Below are positions 27,118 to 36,589 of a DNA stretch of 64,000 bases, piece after piece. Source of the stretch: Aquabacter sp040049275 (GTDB taxonomy: Bacteria > Pseudomonadota > Alphaproteobacteria > Rhizobiales > Xanthobacteraceae); contig NZ_JBDZDT010000002.1 in assembly GCF_040049275.1 (NCBI RefSeq), positions 434,001 to 498,000 of the forward strand, in the 5' to 3' direction. Both the position numbers and the translations under genes were made by a program. A model generated the notes under the pieces. That model saw only the letters and a list, made by a program, of their open reading frames with translations, was not told the origin of the DNA and ran no database searches. Numbering within the stretch: the stretch's first letter is position 1; each line of letters begins with the position of its first letter.

Positions 27118-27316
27118 TTTGTCCCGGACAAGCGACGGCGAAGCCGAAGCGCAGATCCGGGACCCAGCGCAAGGCTCCGGCGAAGCCGGCAATAAGCGAC
27201 CAGCGTAAAAGCACCATCGCCGCGTGGCGGCAATGGTGGGTTGAAGCACCTTCGGTGGGCTTCTGTGCTGGGTCCCGGATCTGCGTTCGAGCTGCGCTCT
27301 CACTTGTCCAGGACAA
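27118..27316 (+). repeat. 199-bp imperfect palindromic element, copy 1
   Basis: The element is bounded by TTTGTCCCGGACAAG on the left and CTTGTCCAGGACAA on the right. Inside, GCAGATCCGGGACCCAGCGC (27151-27170) pairs with the reverse complement near 27266-27284. The centre carries CGGCGAAGCCGGCAATAAGC. A second copy of the same length lies at 60852-61050 in the opposite orientation, with high identity including the centre. No coding capacity is apparent. It separates murU from addB. Confidence 0.88.
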
Positions 27317-27391
27317 CGATGCCATGAAGGCAGGGACAAGCCCTGAGATCACGGGTTACCCTGTGACCCTGGCCACGCGCCGATTCCCAGG

Positions 27392-30300
27392 ATGACGCAG
27401 CGGTTCATGACGCGCCTCTTCACCATCCCGCCCTCCGCGCCCTTCCTGCCCACATTGGCGCAGGCGCTGCTGGACGGCGCGCTCATTCCCGGCTTCGCGC
27501 CGCGCGGTGACCCGTTCGCGCTGGCCTCCGCCACCATCTATCTGCCGACGCGCCGCGCGGGCCGGCTGTTCGCGGAGACATTGCTGGAGACCATGGGCAG
27601 CGAGGCGGTGCTGCTGCCGCGCATCGTGCCGCTGGGCGATGTGGACGAGGACGCCCTCGCCTTCTCCGACCTTGCCTCCCCGCTCACCGCGCCGCTGGCG
27701 GTTCCCCCCGTCCACCGGCGCATCGCGCTCACCGCTCTGGTGGAACGCTGGAGGGACACGCTGGCGCGGGCCAACGGGCAGGAGGCGGTGGCGGCGGGGC
27801 CGGCCTCCACCGTGGCGCTGGCGGACGAGCTGGCAAGCCTGTTCGACCAGATGGCCATTGCCCGCATCGACTGGGGGCGGCTCGATGGGCTGAACCTCGA
27901 AGAGCACGACGACTACTTCAACAAGAGCCTCGATTTCGTGCGCATCGCGCGCCAGGCGTGGGCGGCCCACCTTTCCGCCAACGGCCTCGTGGAGGCGGCG
28001 GAGCGGCGCGATGCCCTGGTGGCGGCGGAAGCCGCGCGCCTCTCGACCCTGGGCACGGCCGCAGGCCCCGTGATCGCCGCCGGCTCCACCGGTTCGCTGC
28101 CCGCCACCGCCCGGCTGTTGGCCGCCATCGCCAACCTGCCCCAGGGCGCCGTGGTGCTGCCGGGGCTCGACCTGGAAATGGAGGATGCTGCCTTCGCGCT
28201 GGTGACGGACGCGGCGGCGGGCGCGCCGGACCATCCCCAATACAATCTCGCCCGGCTGCTGGGCACGCTTGAGGCGGAGCGCCGGGACGTCGCGCCGCTC
28301 GGCCCACCTCCCTCCGCGCGGGTGCGGCTCATCAGCGAGGCCATGCGGCAGTCGGAGACCACGGACCTCTGGGCCTCGCTTCCCGAGCGGCTGACGATCC
28401 CCGTGCTGGACGCGGCCCTGTCGCGGGTGAGCGTGATCGAAGCGGCGGATGCGCGCGAGGAGGCTCTCTCCATCGCGCTCCTGCTCCGTGACAGCCTGGA
28501 GCGGCCGGGCGAGCGCGCCGCCCTCATCACGCCGGACCGCGATCTCGCCCGCCGCGTCGCCGCCGAATTGGCGCGCTTCGGCGTGGCGGTGGATGATTCC
28601 GCCGGCGAGCCCCTGGCCGAGACCGCGCCGGGCCGCCTCGCCCGGCTCGTGGTGCGGGCGGCGGCGGAGGGCTGCGCGCCGGTGCCCCTGTTCGCCCTTC
28701 TGAGCCATCCTTTGGCGACCTTCGGCCTTGCGCCGGACGACAAGCGCGAGGCGGTGACGGCGCTGGAACTGGTGGCCCTGCGCGGCCCGCGCCCGCGCAC
28801 CGGCATCGCCGGATTGCAGCAGGCCGTGGAAGCGTTCGACCGCGACGCGCTCCACCGCCTCGACCCACGCCGACGGGTGGATGCCGCCGCGCTGGAGCGC
28901 GCGCGGGATCTCGTCGCGCGCATCGCGGCGGCGTTCGCGCCGCTGGTGCCGGAGCCGGTGCCTTTGACTGAGCGGGTCGCCGCCCACCGCGCGGTGCTGG
29001 AGGCAGTCGGCGGCTCGCTGGACCCCGAGGACGAGGACGCGGCCCGCGCCGCCCTCGCGCGGGCCTTCGATGAGATCGCCGGCGGCGCACAACACGGGCC
29101 GGTGCTGTCGCTGGCCGACTATGCCGACATGACCGGCGCGCTGCTCTCCGGCGAGATGGTGCGCCCGGCTGCTGGCGATGGCCTGCCGGTGCGCATCCTC
29201 GGCCCCCTGGAAGCGCGCCTCGTGACACTGGACCGTGTCGTGCTCGGCGGCCTCGTGGAGGGTTCCTGGCCGCCCGAGACCCGCACCGACCCCTGGCTCT
29301 CCCGCCCCATGCGCGCCGAGCTGGGGCTGGACCTGCCGGAGCGGCGCATCGGCCTGTCCGCCCACGATTTCGCGCAGGCCGTGGCCGCGCCGGAAGTGTT
29401 CCTCACCTTCCCCGGCAAGGTCGAGGGAGCGCAGAGCGTGCCTTCGCGCTTCGTCCAGCGGCTCGCCACCGTGGCGGGCAAGGACAGATGGGAAGCGGCG
29501 CGCGCGCGCGGCGTGTCCTGGCGCATGGCTGCCGCCGGGCTGGACGAGGCGCCCCCCGTGCCGCGCGTCACGCAGCCGGCGCCGACCCCGCCTCTGGCCC
29601 TGCGGCCCCGCCAGCTCTCCGTCACCGAGATCGAGACCTTTCTGCGCGATCCCTATTCCATCTTCGCCAAGCACGTCTTGAACCTCCAGCCCCTGGAGCC
29701 GCTGGACGCCGCGCCCGGCGGCGCCCAGCGCGGCACGGCACTGCACGATGCGCTGGGCGATTTCGCCAAGGCTTTTCCCGAGCACCTGCCGGACGATGCG
29801 CTGGAGCAGCTTCTGGCGCTGGGCCGCAAGGCGTTTGCGCGGCTCGCCGTGTTCCCGGCGGAGCATGCCTTGTGGTGGGCGCGGTTCCAGCGGGTGGCCG
29901 GCTGGGTGGTGGAATTCGAGCGCGAGCGCCGCGCCAAGGTGCGGCGGGTGGCGGCGGAAATCGGCGGGTCCCACGAGATGGCGCTGCCGGGCGGGTCGTT
30001 CCGCCTCACCGCAAAGGCGGACCGCATCGATGTGCTGAAGGACGGCCGCCTCGCCATCATCGATTATAAGACCGGCTCGGCGCCTTCCGCCGCGCAGGTG
30101 CGCTCCCTCTCGCCCCAATTGCCGCTGGAGGCCGCCATGGCGGCGCGCGGCGCCTTCAAGGCGGTGCCGCCGGAAAAGGTGGAGGACTTCTTCCATGTGG
30201 AGCTGAAGGGCGGCGCTGAGCCAGGCCAGGAGAAGGCGGCGGTGGCGAAGGGCATGACTGCCACCGAATTGGCCGACGAGGTCTATGGCAAGCTGATCGA

Positions 30301-30442
30301 CCTCCTATCCGCCTTCGATGACGAGGCCCAGGGCTATCGCTCCCTCGCCGCGCCCCAGTGGCGCGGGCGCTTCGGCGATTACGATCACCTTGCGCGGGTG
30401 AAGGAATGGAGCCTCGGCGGCGACGGGGAGGACGCCCCATGA
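27392..30442 (+). CDS. addB: Double-strand break repair protein AddB (alphaproteobacterial type)
   Basis: AddB forms, with AddA, the helicase-nuclease that resects double-strand breaks up to a Chi-like site and loads RecA. The 1016-residue protein has a degenerate helicase N-terminal part (ATIYLPTRRAGRLFAETLLE; GDVDEDALAF), SLPATARLLAAIANLPQGAV, PVRILGPLEARLVTLDRVVL with GGLVEGSWPPETRTDPWLSR, and a C-terminal PD-(D/E)XK nuclease (SVTEIETFLRDPYSIFAKHV; KADRIDVLKDGRLAIIDYKT). I do not see the four-cysteine Fe-S set of Bacillus AddB, as is usual for this clade. ATG 27392 is used; ATG 27407 is an alternative. Confidence 0.94.
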   Translation: MTQRFMTRLFTIPPSAPFLPTLAQALLDGALIPGFAPRGDPFALASATIYLPTRRAGRLFAETLLETMGSEAVLLPRIVPLGDVDEDALAFSDLASPLTAPLAVPPVHRRIALTALVERWRDTLARANGQEAVAAGPASTVALADELASLFDQMAIARIDWGRLDGLNLEEHDDYFNKSLDFVRIARQAWAAHLSANGLVEAAERRDALVAAEAARLSTLGTAAGPVIAAGSTGSLPATARLLAAIANLPQGAVVLPGLDLEMEDAAFALVTDAAAGAPDHPQYNLARLLGTLEAERRDVAPLGPPPSARVRLISEAMRQSETTDLWASLPERLTIPVLDAALSRVSVIEAADAREEALSIALLLRDSLERPGERAALITPDRDLARRVAAELARFGVAVDDSAGEPLAETAPGRLARLVVRAAAEGCAPVPLFALLSHPLATFGLAPDDKREAVTALELVALRGPRPRTGIAGLQQAVEAFDRDALHRLDPRRRVDAAALERARDLVARIAAAFAPLVPEPVPLTERVAAHRAVLEAVGGSLDPEDEDAARAALARAFDEIAGGAQHGPVLSLADYADMTGALLSGEMVRPAAGDGLPVRILGPLEARLVTLDRVVLGGLVEGSWPPETRTDPWLSRPMRAELGLDLPERRIGLSAHDFAQAVAAPEVFLTFPGKVEGAQSVPSRFVQRLATVAGKDRWEAARARGVSWRMAAAGLDEAPPVPRVTQPAPTPPLALRPRQLSVTEIETFLRDPYSIFAKHVLNLQPLEPLDAAPGGAQRGTALHDALGDFAKAFPEHLPDDALEQLLALGRKAFARLAVFPAEHALWWARFQRVAGWVVEFERERRAKVRRVAAEIGGSHEMALPGGSFRLTAKADRIDVLKDGRLAIIDYKTGSAPSAAQVRSLSPQLPLEAAMAARGAFKAVPPEKVEDFFHVELKGGAEPGQEKAAVAKGMTATELADEVYGKLIDLLSAFDDEAQGYRSLAAPQWRGRFGDYDHLARVKEWSLGGDGEDAP

Positions 30443-33400
30443 CCCGCGAGATCGCAACCGGCCCCATTGCCGAGGCAACCCGCCGGCAGGGAGATGCCTC
30501 CGCGCCCGGCCGCTCGGCTTGGGTGTCCGCCAATGCCGGCTCGGGCAAGACCCATGTGCTCGCCCAGCGTGTGATCCGCCTGCTGCTGGCCGGCACGCCG
30601 CCGGGCCGCATCCTCTGCCTCACTTATACCAAGGCGGCGGCCGCCAACATGGCGAACCGGGTGCTCTCCATTCTCGGGCGCTGGGTGAGCCTGGGTGATG
30701 CCGCGCTCGATGCGGAGATCCTGCGCACCGAGGGTCGGATTCCGACGCCCGAGCTGCGCGCGCTGGCGCGGCGCCTGTTCGCAGCGGCGCTGGAGACGCC
30801 GGGCGGGCTGAAGATCCAGACCATCCACGCCTTCTGCGGCGGCCTGCTCCACCGCTTCCCGTTCGAGGCGGGCGTCGCCGCCGGCTTCCGCGAGCTGGAC
30901 GATGCGGGCCGCCTCGACCTCATGGCCCGCATCCGCGCCGAGCTGATCGTGGAGGCGACGCAGAAGCCCGAAAGCCCCCTCGGCATCGCGCTCGCGCGGC
31001 TGATGGATGAGCGGAGCGATGCCAGTGTGGACGCGCTGCTGGAGGCGGCGGTGGCGCTGCGGGCGCAGATCCTGCCTCTGGCGGAGGACACGTCCGGCCG
31101 CCGCACCCGTATCGCCCGCGTGCTGGGCCTTGCCCCCGGCACGACGCGCGGAAGCGTCGAGGCGGAGATGCTGGAGAGTTACAACCTGCCCCGCAGCGAA
31201 TGGGCCTCCGTCGCGGCCTTCCTGATGAGCGGCAGCCAGACCGACGCCGATCTCGGCCGCGCGCTGGCCGCCGCCGATGCGGCACGGCACCAGAGCGAGG
31301 CGCTCGCCGCTTATCTCTCCGTCTTCCTCACGGACAAGGGTGAACCGCGCAGCCGCTTCATCACCAAGGCGCTGCGGGCGCAGGAGCCGGACCTCACCGC
31401 CCATCTCGATCTGGAGAAGGAGCGCATTGCGGGCCTCATGGACACGCTGCGCGCCGCCGCGATCCTGGAGCGCACCGAGGCGGCGCTGACCCTCGGTGCC
31501 GCCGCTGCCACACGCTATGAGGCGGCGAAGGGGGCACGGGGGCTCCTGGATTTCGACGACCTCATCGAACGCACCGCGAACCTCCTGAAGCGCGTGCCCG
31601 CCTCCTTCGTGCACCTGAAGCTCGACAAGGGCATCGACCATGTGCTCGTGGACGAGGCGCAGGATACCAGCCCCCGGCAATGGGAGGTGGTGGAGGGCCT
31701 GGTCTCGGACTTCTTCGCGGGGGAGGGCGCCCGCGCGGGGCTCACCCGCACCTTGTTCGTGGTGGGCGACGAGAAGCAGTCCATCTTCTCATTCCAGGGC
31801 GCCGACCCGCGCGCCTTCGGCGCCATGCACGGCCGCGTCGCCCGCGCGGCCGGGGAAGACGCGTTCCGCGACATCAGCCTGCCCCACTCCTTCCGCTCCG
31901 CGCCGGGCGTGCTGGAGGCGGTGGACCAGATTTTTGCGCGCGAGAGCGCCCATGCCGGCCTCGTGGTGGACGGCGCCCCGCCGCCCCACGCCGCCATCCG
32001 CGCCGATGCGCCGGCTTTGGTGGAGATCTGGCCCACCGTCACGCCCGCGCCCAAGCCCAAGATGGACGACTGGCGCCGCCCGCTGGACGAGGTGCCCACC
32101 GACGATCCTGTCAATATCCTCGCCCGCCGCATCGCCGCCTTCGTGAAGTGGGGCATCACGGAACGCCTCGCCATTCCCGCGCGCCAGGGCCGGGCCATGC
32201 AGGCGCGGGATGTGATGATCCTGGTGCGGCGCCGGGGAAAGCTGTTCGAGGCCGTCATCCGGGCGCTGAAGGGCACCACGGGGGTGGAGGTTGCTGGCGC
32301 CGACCGGCTGGTGGTGGCCGACCACATCGCCGCGCTCGATCTGATGGCGCTGGGCGATGCGCTGCTCTCGCCGGATGATGACCTTGCGCTGGCGGGGGTG
32401 CTCAAGAGCCCGCTCTTCGGCTTCACCGACGACGACCTGATGGCGCTGTGCCCCGGCCGGGCCGGGCGGCTGCGCGGCGCCATGGCGGGAGATGCCCGCT
32501 GGGCGGGGGCGCTGGAGCGGCTGGCGCAATGGGGCACGGAGGCGCCGCTGCTGCGGCCGTTCGATTTCTATGCCCGCGTGCTGGGCCGGGATGGCGGGCG
32601 GCGGGCCATGCTGGCGCGGCTCGGCCCCGAGGCGGGCGATGTGCTGGACGAGTTCATGGCCCTCGCCCGTACCTATGAGGCCAGCGAGCCGGCGACGCTG
32701 GCGGGGTTCCTGGCCTTCCTGCGGCGCGGCGGGGCCGAGACCAAGCGCGACATGGAGAGCGGGCGCGACGAGGTGCGGGTGATGACCGTCCACGGCGCCA
32801 AGGGGCTGGAAGCGCCCATCGTTATCCTCGCCGACACGGTGGATACGCCCCGCGCGCGCATCCAGGGCGGCCTTCTGCCGGTGGCCGATGAGGACGGCGC
32901 CTTGGTGCCCGTGCTCGCCGCCCGCAAGGATGACGACCCGTCGGCCCTTGCCCGCGCGCGGGCGGAGGCTGCGGCGCGCGAGGGCGAAGAGTATCGCCGG
33001 CTGCTATACGTCGCGCTCACCCGTGCCGAGGATGCGGTCATCGTCTGCGGCGCCGAAACCCGCGTGGCCGGCAAGGACAAGCCCCATGCCCGCGCCGAGG
33101 GCTGCTGGTATGACCTCGTGAATGACGCGCTGGCGGGAGATGCGACGACCGTCTCATCTTCTTATGCGGAAGGCGACGTGCTCCGTTGGCGGCGAGAGGA
33201 TCATTTCCCGCCCAGCACCCGCGCGCACGTGGCACCGGCCGAAGTTCGGTCCAGCCCGGTCCTCCTGTCCGCCGTCGCTCCGCCCTCGCCCCGCCTGCGG
33301 CTGCGGCCGTCCCGCGCGCCGCGCGCGGAGGGAGAAGCCAAGGCTGCGCCTGCTCCGGCCGCCATGGACCCCATCCTGCGCGGCGACCTGATGCATCGGC

Positions 33401-33891
33401 TCCTCGCCGGCCTGCCGGGGCAGCCGCCCGAAAGCTGGCACGCGGCGGGCCTGCGTCTGTTGCAGCAGGCGGCGGGCAGCCTTTCCCCGGCGCTCCACGA
33501 GGAATTGCTGGCGGAAGCGCTGGGTGTGCTCGGCCATGCTCCCATCGCGGAGCTGTTCGGCGCCGGCAGCGTGGCGGAGGTGCCTGTTGTCGGCCGCTGG
33601 AGGCTGCCGGATGGACGTGAGATAGATGTCTCGGGACGCATCGACCGCCTGGCGCGCCGGGACGGCCGAGTCGTGCTGGCCGATTTCAAGACCGACCGCG
33701 TGCCCCCTGCGGACCCCGCAGATATCGGCGGATCCTATGTTTCCCAGCTCGCCCTCTATGCGGCGGCGCTTCGCCGCGCCATGCCCGGCGGCAGCGTGGA
33801 GGCCATGGTCATTTATACGCGCGGGCCGCTCGTCCACAGGATTCCCCCCCATCGGCTGGCAGCGGCGCTGGCCGAACTTGAAGCAGGCTAA
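30439..33891 (+). CDS. addA: Double-strand break repair helicase-nuclease AddA
   Basis: The product is 1150 residues of a UvrD/RecB-type superfamily 1 helicase with nuclease tail. Walker A is SANAGSGKTHVLAQR (Lys37). Other motifs are LCLTYTKAAAANMANRVL (Ia), LVDEAQDTSPRQWEVVE (II), FVVGDEKQSIFSFQGADPRA (III), VMTVHGAKGLEAPIVILADT (V) and EEYRRLLYVALTRAEDAVIV (VI). The C-terminal RecB-like nuclease carries GDLMHRLLAG and VSGRIDRLARRDGRVVLADF followed by KTDR. The ATG overlaps the addB stop (ATGA), so AddA and AddB are made in coupled amounts. Confidence 0.95.
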   Translation: MTREIATGPIAEATRRQGDASAPGRSAWVSANAGSGKTHVLAQRVIRLLLAGTPPGRILCLTYTKAAAANMANRVLSILGRWVSLGDAALDAEILRTEGRIPTPELRALARRLFAAALETPGGLKIQTIHAFCGGLLHRFPFEAGVAAGFRELDDAGRLDLMARIRAELIVEATQKPESPLGIALARLMDERSDASVDALLEAAVALRAQILPLAEDTSGRRTRIARVLGLAPGTTRGSVEAEMLESYNLPRSEWASVAAFLMSGSQTDADLGRALAAADAARHQSEALAAYLSVFLTDKGEPRSRFITKALRAQEPDLTAHLDLEKERIAGLMDTLRAAAILERTEAALTLGAAAATRYEAAKGARGLLDFDDLIERTANLLKRVPASFVHLKLDKGIDHVLVDEAQDTSPRQWEVVEGLVSDFFAGEGARAGLTRTLFVVGDEKQSIFSFQGADPRAFGAMHGRVARAAGEDAFRDISLPHSFRSAPGVLEAVDQIFARESAHAGLVVDGAPPPHAAIRADAPALVEIWPTVTPAPKPKMDDWRRPLDEVPTDDPVNILARRIAAFVKWGITERLAIPARQGRAMQARDVMILVRRRGKLFEAVIRALKGTTGVEVAGADRLVVADHIAALDLMALGDALLSPDDDLALAGVLKSPLFGFTDDDLMALCPGRAGRLRGAMAGDARWAGALERLAQWGTEAPLLRPFDFYARVLGRDGGRRAMLARLGPEAGDVLDEFMALARTYEASEPATLAGFLAFLRRGGAETKRDMESGRDEVRVMTVHGAKGLEAPIVILADTVDTPRARIQGGLLPVADEDGALVPVLAARKDDDPSALARARAEAAAREGEEYRRLLYVALTRAEDAVIVCGAETRVAGKDKPHARAEGCWYDLVNDALAGDATTVSSSYAEGDVLRWRREDHFPPSTRAHVAPAEVRSSPVLLSAVAPPSPRLRLRPSRAPRAEGEAKAAPAPAAMDPILRGDLMHRLLAGLPGQPPESWHAAGLRLLQQAAGSLSPALHEELLAEALGVLGHAPIAELFGAGSVAEVPVVGRWRLPDGREIDVSGRIDRLARRDGRVVLADFKTDRVPPADPADIGGSYVSQLALYAAALRRAMPGGSVEAMVIYTRGPLVHRIPPHRLAAALAELEAG

Positions 33892-33925
33892 GGATCCCGT
33901 TCTCGTCACGAGGCCGCGACCTGCC

Positions 33926-33954
33926 TTGACGTGACGGGGAGGGGCTTCCTACGT
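33926..33954 (+). promoter_or_regulatory. Possible sigma70 promoter of trxA
   Basis: TTGACG (33926-33931) is followed after 17 bp by CTACGT (33949-33954), close to the alphaproteobacterial -35/-10 pattern, about 40 bp ahead of the trxA ATG. It would give trxA its own promoter downstream of addA. Assigned by eye only. Confidence 0.4.
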
Positions 33955-33997
33955 TGCGGTCACGTTCCCGTATCGCGTTCACCCCGTGAGGTGTGCC

Positions 33998-34318
33998 ATG
34001 GCAGTTGAAAAAGTTTCCGATCAGAGCTTCGAGCAGGACGTCCTGAAGTCGGGCGAGCCTGTGGTGGTTGATTTCTGGGCCGAATGGTGCGGCCCCTGCC
34101 GCATGGTGGCGCCCATCCTCGACGAAGTGTCCGGCGAATTGGGCGACAAGCTCAAGATCGTGAAGCTGAATGTGGATGAGAATCCCGAGACGGCTTCGAA
34201 GTATGGCATCATGTCGATCCCGACCCTGCTCCTGTTCAAGGATGGCAAGATCGCTTCCCGCCAGGTGGGCGCCGCCCCGAAGGCGAAGCTGGTGCAGTGG
34301 ATCAACGGCGCCATCTGA
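33998..34318 (+). CDS. trxA: Thioredoxin
   Basis: This is the cytoplasmic disulfide reductase that serves ribonucleotide reductase and general protein reduction. The 106-residue protein has the classic fold with VVVDFWAEWCGPCRMVAPIL (redox Cys31 and Cys34), the buried-Asp strand, and the cis-proline loop YGIMSIPTLLLFKDGK. ATG 33998 is chosen because TGAGG is about 6 bases upstream; the in-frame ATG at 33986 adds four residues without support. It follows addA by 106 bp, a common alphaproteobacterial order, and ends at a strong terminator. Confidence 0.97.
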   Translation: MAVEKVSDQSFEQDVLKSGEPVVVDFWAEWCGPCRMVAPILDEVSGELGDKLKIVKLNVDENPETASKYGIMSIPTLLLFKDGKIASRQVGAAPKAKLVQWINGAI

Positions 34319-34337
34319 GCGCCGCACCAGGACCTGA

Positions 34338-34376
34338 AACGAAAAGAGGCGGGCCCATGGCCCGCCTCTTTTCGTT
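34338..34376 (+). terminator. Strong (bidirectional) terminator after trxA
   Basis: AACGAAAAGAGGCGGGC pairs perfectly with GCCCGCCTCTTTTCGTT over 17 bp (18 with the closing C-G) around a CAT loop. A/T tracts on both sides let it serve trxA on + and the unknown gene ending at 34393 on -. Confidence 0.85.
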
Positions 34377-34392
34377 TGCGGCCGGTCGGGCG

Positions 34393-34779
34393 TTAGCGGG
34401 AGAAGGTCCTGCCGCGCGCCTGCGGCTCGGCCACCAAGGGCGTGAAGCCGTTCAGCCCGGCAATGACGCGCCGCGCCGCGATGGCGACCCAGGATTCGTC
34501 TGCGCCGGCCGCGAGCTTGTTGAGGCGCTGCGCCTGCGCCTGGGCCTGCTCGGGATTGGAATAGGAACGGGCCTCGTCCAGGAAGAAGGCGCCGCCCGGC
34601 ACCAGCGTGGGCACCCCGGCCTTGTCCTCCACCACGGTCTCGGACCCGTCGAAGAAGACCCAGGCCGACGGGGCAGCGTTCACCCAGCGCGCGACAACAA
34701 AGTCTTCGGGCTGAATGGTTTCCGTCTGCTGCAACAAGGACCGCCTGCGGCGGTCGAGAAATGCAAAACCGAGGTTCAT
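34393..34779 (-). CDS. Conserved-looking hypothetical protein downstream of truA
   Basis: The product is 128 residues from ATG 34779 (MNLGFAFLDRRRRSLLQQTE), preceded by GGTGAGAG. It has an aromatic middle (FVVARWVNAAPSAWVFFDGS), a VPTLVPGGAFFLDEA strand pair, and a Gln/Ala-rich helix (NPEQAQAQAQRLNKL) before a hydrophobic end. There is no signal peptide or membrane helix. I do not recognise a family or function. It lies 115 bp downstream of truA on the same strand and ends at the shared terminator, so it is either the last gene of the def operon or monocistronic. Confidence 0.65.
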   Translation of the reverse strand: MNLGFAFLDRRRRSLLQQTETIQPEDFVVARWVNAAPSAWVFFDGSETVVEDKAGVPTLVPGGAFFLDEARSYSNPEQAQAQAQRLNKLAAGADESWVAIAARRVIAGLNGFTPLVAEPQARGRTFSR

Positions 34780-34894
34780 TGCGCTCTCACCCCACGTGCC
34801 TCGCCTCCAGGGCGGCACGTACACAAGCGCAATTCCGCAACCGCGAAATGGTTCCGGACCCCGTGGACGCTGCGTCGTTTCTTCCCCGGTGTGC

Positions 34895-35632
34895 TTAATA
34901 ATCCACAGCGGTGAGGTAGAGCCCTGCCGCCGGCGCCATGGGCCCGCAGCGCGTCCGGTCCCGGGCGGCGAGCGCATCTGCGAGATCGTCCGCGCTCCAG
35001 CGTCCCTCGCCCACCCGCAGCAGGGAGCCCACCATGGAACGCACCTGGTGGTGCAGGAAGGAGCGGGCGGAGGTGGTGACGCGGATCTGCGTGCCCTCCC
35101 GGCTCACGTCCAACTGGTCCAATGTCTTGATGGGGGAGGCGGCCTGGCACTCGGCGGCGCGGAAGGTGGAGAAATCGTGCCGGCCCAGAAGGCGCTGGGC
35201 GGCCGCATGCATGGCCTCCGCATCCAGCGGCTGGGGGATGCGCCACGCCCGGTCGCGGTCAAGGCTGAGGTCCGGCCGGCGATTGACGATGCGATAGAGA
35301 TAATGCCGCCTCACCGCGGAAAAGCGGGCGTCGAAATCGTCCGGCACCTTCTCTGCGGCCAGGATGGCCACCGGATGGGGCCGGAGCTGGGCGGTGAGGC
35401 CGTCGCGGATGGTGTCTGTCCGCCAGTCGCGGGTGAGGTCGATATGGGCCACCTGGCCCGTGGCGTGGACGCCGGCATCGGTGCGCCCCGCGCCCGCCAC
35501 CTGGACCCGTTCTCCGGAAAGCTTCTCCACGGCGTCCGCGAGCACACCCTGCACGGTCTCCTGCGCGGCCTGGACCTGCCAGCCGGCGAAGGGCGTGCCG
35601 TCATATTCGATGGTGAGCTTGTAGCGGGGCAT
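34895..35632 (-). CDS. truA: tRNA pseudouridine(38-40) synthase
   Basis: This enzyme isomerises uridines 38-40 in the tRNA anticodon stem. The 245-residue protein starts MPRYKLTIEYDGTPFAGWQV, carries the catalytic Asp52 in VAGAGRTDAGVHATGQVAHI, and has RHYLYRIVNR and the C-terminal SFLHHQVRSMVGSLLRVGEG typical of TruA. It begins 11 bp after fmt, forming a def-fmt-truA operon, a common arrangement that ties translation initiation to tRNA modification. Confidence 0.95.
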   Translation of the reverse strand: MPRYKLTIEYDGTPFAGWQVQAAQETVQGVLADAVEKLSGERVQVAGAGRTDAGVHATGQVAHIDLTRDWRTDTIRDGLTAQLRPHPVAILAAEKVPDDFDARFSAVRRHYLYRIVNRRPDLSLDRDRAWRIPQPLDAEAMHAAAQRLLGRHDFSTFRAAECQAASPIKTLDQLDVSREGTQIRVTTSARSFLHHQVRSMVGSLLRVGEGRWSADDLADALAARDRTRCGPMAPAAGLYLTAVDY

Positions 35633-35643
35633 CCCGTGGCGTC

Positions 35644-36561
35644 TCAGGCGAGCCGCGTGCCGGCGGGCAAAGGATTGCCGTTCAGGAACGCTTCCGCCCC
35701 CATGGGCTGCTTGCCGGCTTTCTGCAGGTCCGTGAGGCGCAGGGCCCCCTCGCCGCAGGCGATGGTGAGACCTTCCAGCACGGTGCCCGGCGCGCCGCTG
35801 CCGGGGGCGACGGTGGAGCGCAGCACTTTCACCCGCGTGCCGTCCTCCAGCGGGAACCAGGCGCCGGGGAAGGGAGAGAGCCCGCGGATGCGGTTGTGCA
35901 CCTCGCGGGCGGGAAGCGACCAGTCGATCTTCGCCTCGGCCTTCTCGATCTTGCGGGCATAGAGGACACCGTCCTCCGGCTGGGGCGTGAAATGGAGCCC
36001 GCCACGCTCCAGCGCCGCGAGCGCCCGGCCCATGAGATCGGCGCCCAGCACCATCATGGTGTCGTGCAACTCGCCCGCGGTCATGTCCGGGCCGATGGTG
36101 ATGCGCTCCAGGAGGCCCACGGGCCCGGTATCGAGCCCGGCTTCCATGCGCATCACCGCAACGCCGGTTTCCGCGTCCCCCGCCATGATGGCGCGCTGGA
36201 TGGGCGCCGCGCCGCGCCAGCGGGGCAGGAGGGAACCGTGGAGGTTGAGGCAGCCCAGCGCGGGCGCGTCGAGCACGGCCTGAGGCAGCAGCATGCCGTA
36301 AGCCACCACCACCGCCACGTCGGCCTCGAAGCCGCGCATCTGCTCGGCGGCTTCTTCCGTACGCAGCGTGGCGGGCGTGAAGACCGGAATGCCGAACTTC
36401 TCCGCCACCGCATGGACCGGGGAGGGCACCAGATCGAGCCCCCGCCGTCCGGCGGGCGCCGGCGCGCGGGTATAGACGGCGGCGACGTCATGCCCCCGCG
36501 CGACGATCTCCGTGAAGGTGGGCACGGCGAAATCCGGCGTGCCCATGAAGACGATGCGCAT
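35644..36561 (-). CDS. fmt: Methionyl-tRNA formyltransferase
   Basis: This enzyme formylates initiator Met-tRNA with 10-formyl-THF. The 305-residue protein has RIVFMGTPDFAVPTFTEIVA, the formyltransferase active site LNLHGSLLPRWRGAAPIQRA (Asn-His pair), ETGVAVMRMEAGLDTGPV with the catalytic Asp, and the C-terminal OB-like domain (NRIRGLSPFPGAWFPLEDGT). GGAA lies about 6 bp before the start. It lies 28 bp downstream of def, whose product later removes the formyl group. Confidence 0.96.
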   Translation of the reverse strand: MRIVFMGTPDFAVPTFTEIVARGHDVAAVYTRAPAPAGRRGLDLVPSPVHAVAEKFGIPVFTPATLRTEEAAEQMRGFEADVAVVVAYGMLLPQAVLDAPALGCLNLHGSLLPRWRGAAPIQRAIMAGDAETGVAVMRMEAGLDTGPVGLLERITIGPDMTAGELHDTMMVLGADLMGRALAALERGGLHFTPQPEDGVLYARKIEKAEAKIDWSLPAREVHNRIRGLSPFPGAWFPLEDGTRVKVLRSTVAPGSGAPGTVLEGLTIACGEGALRLTDLQKAGKQPMGAEAFLNGNPLPAGTRLA

Positions 36562-36589
36562 TGCTAATTCCGTATCGGGAAGCGCCGGC

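Noticed and set aside
27042..27395. Open frames across the two 199-bp repeat copies giving similar peptides (RRSGTQRK...)
   Set aside because: The peptide similarity merely reflects the DNA repeat; both frames overlap neighbouring genes and lack SD sites.
27356..30196. A 946-codon open frame on the minus strand opposite addB
   Set aside because: It lies wholly antisense to a gene with clear AddB motifs, is rich in Arg/His/Gly/Gln, has no recognisable domain and no SD; such shadows are expected at this GC level.
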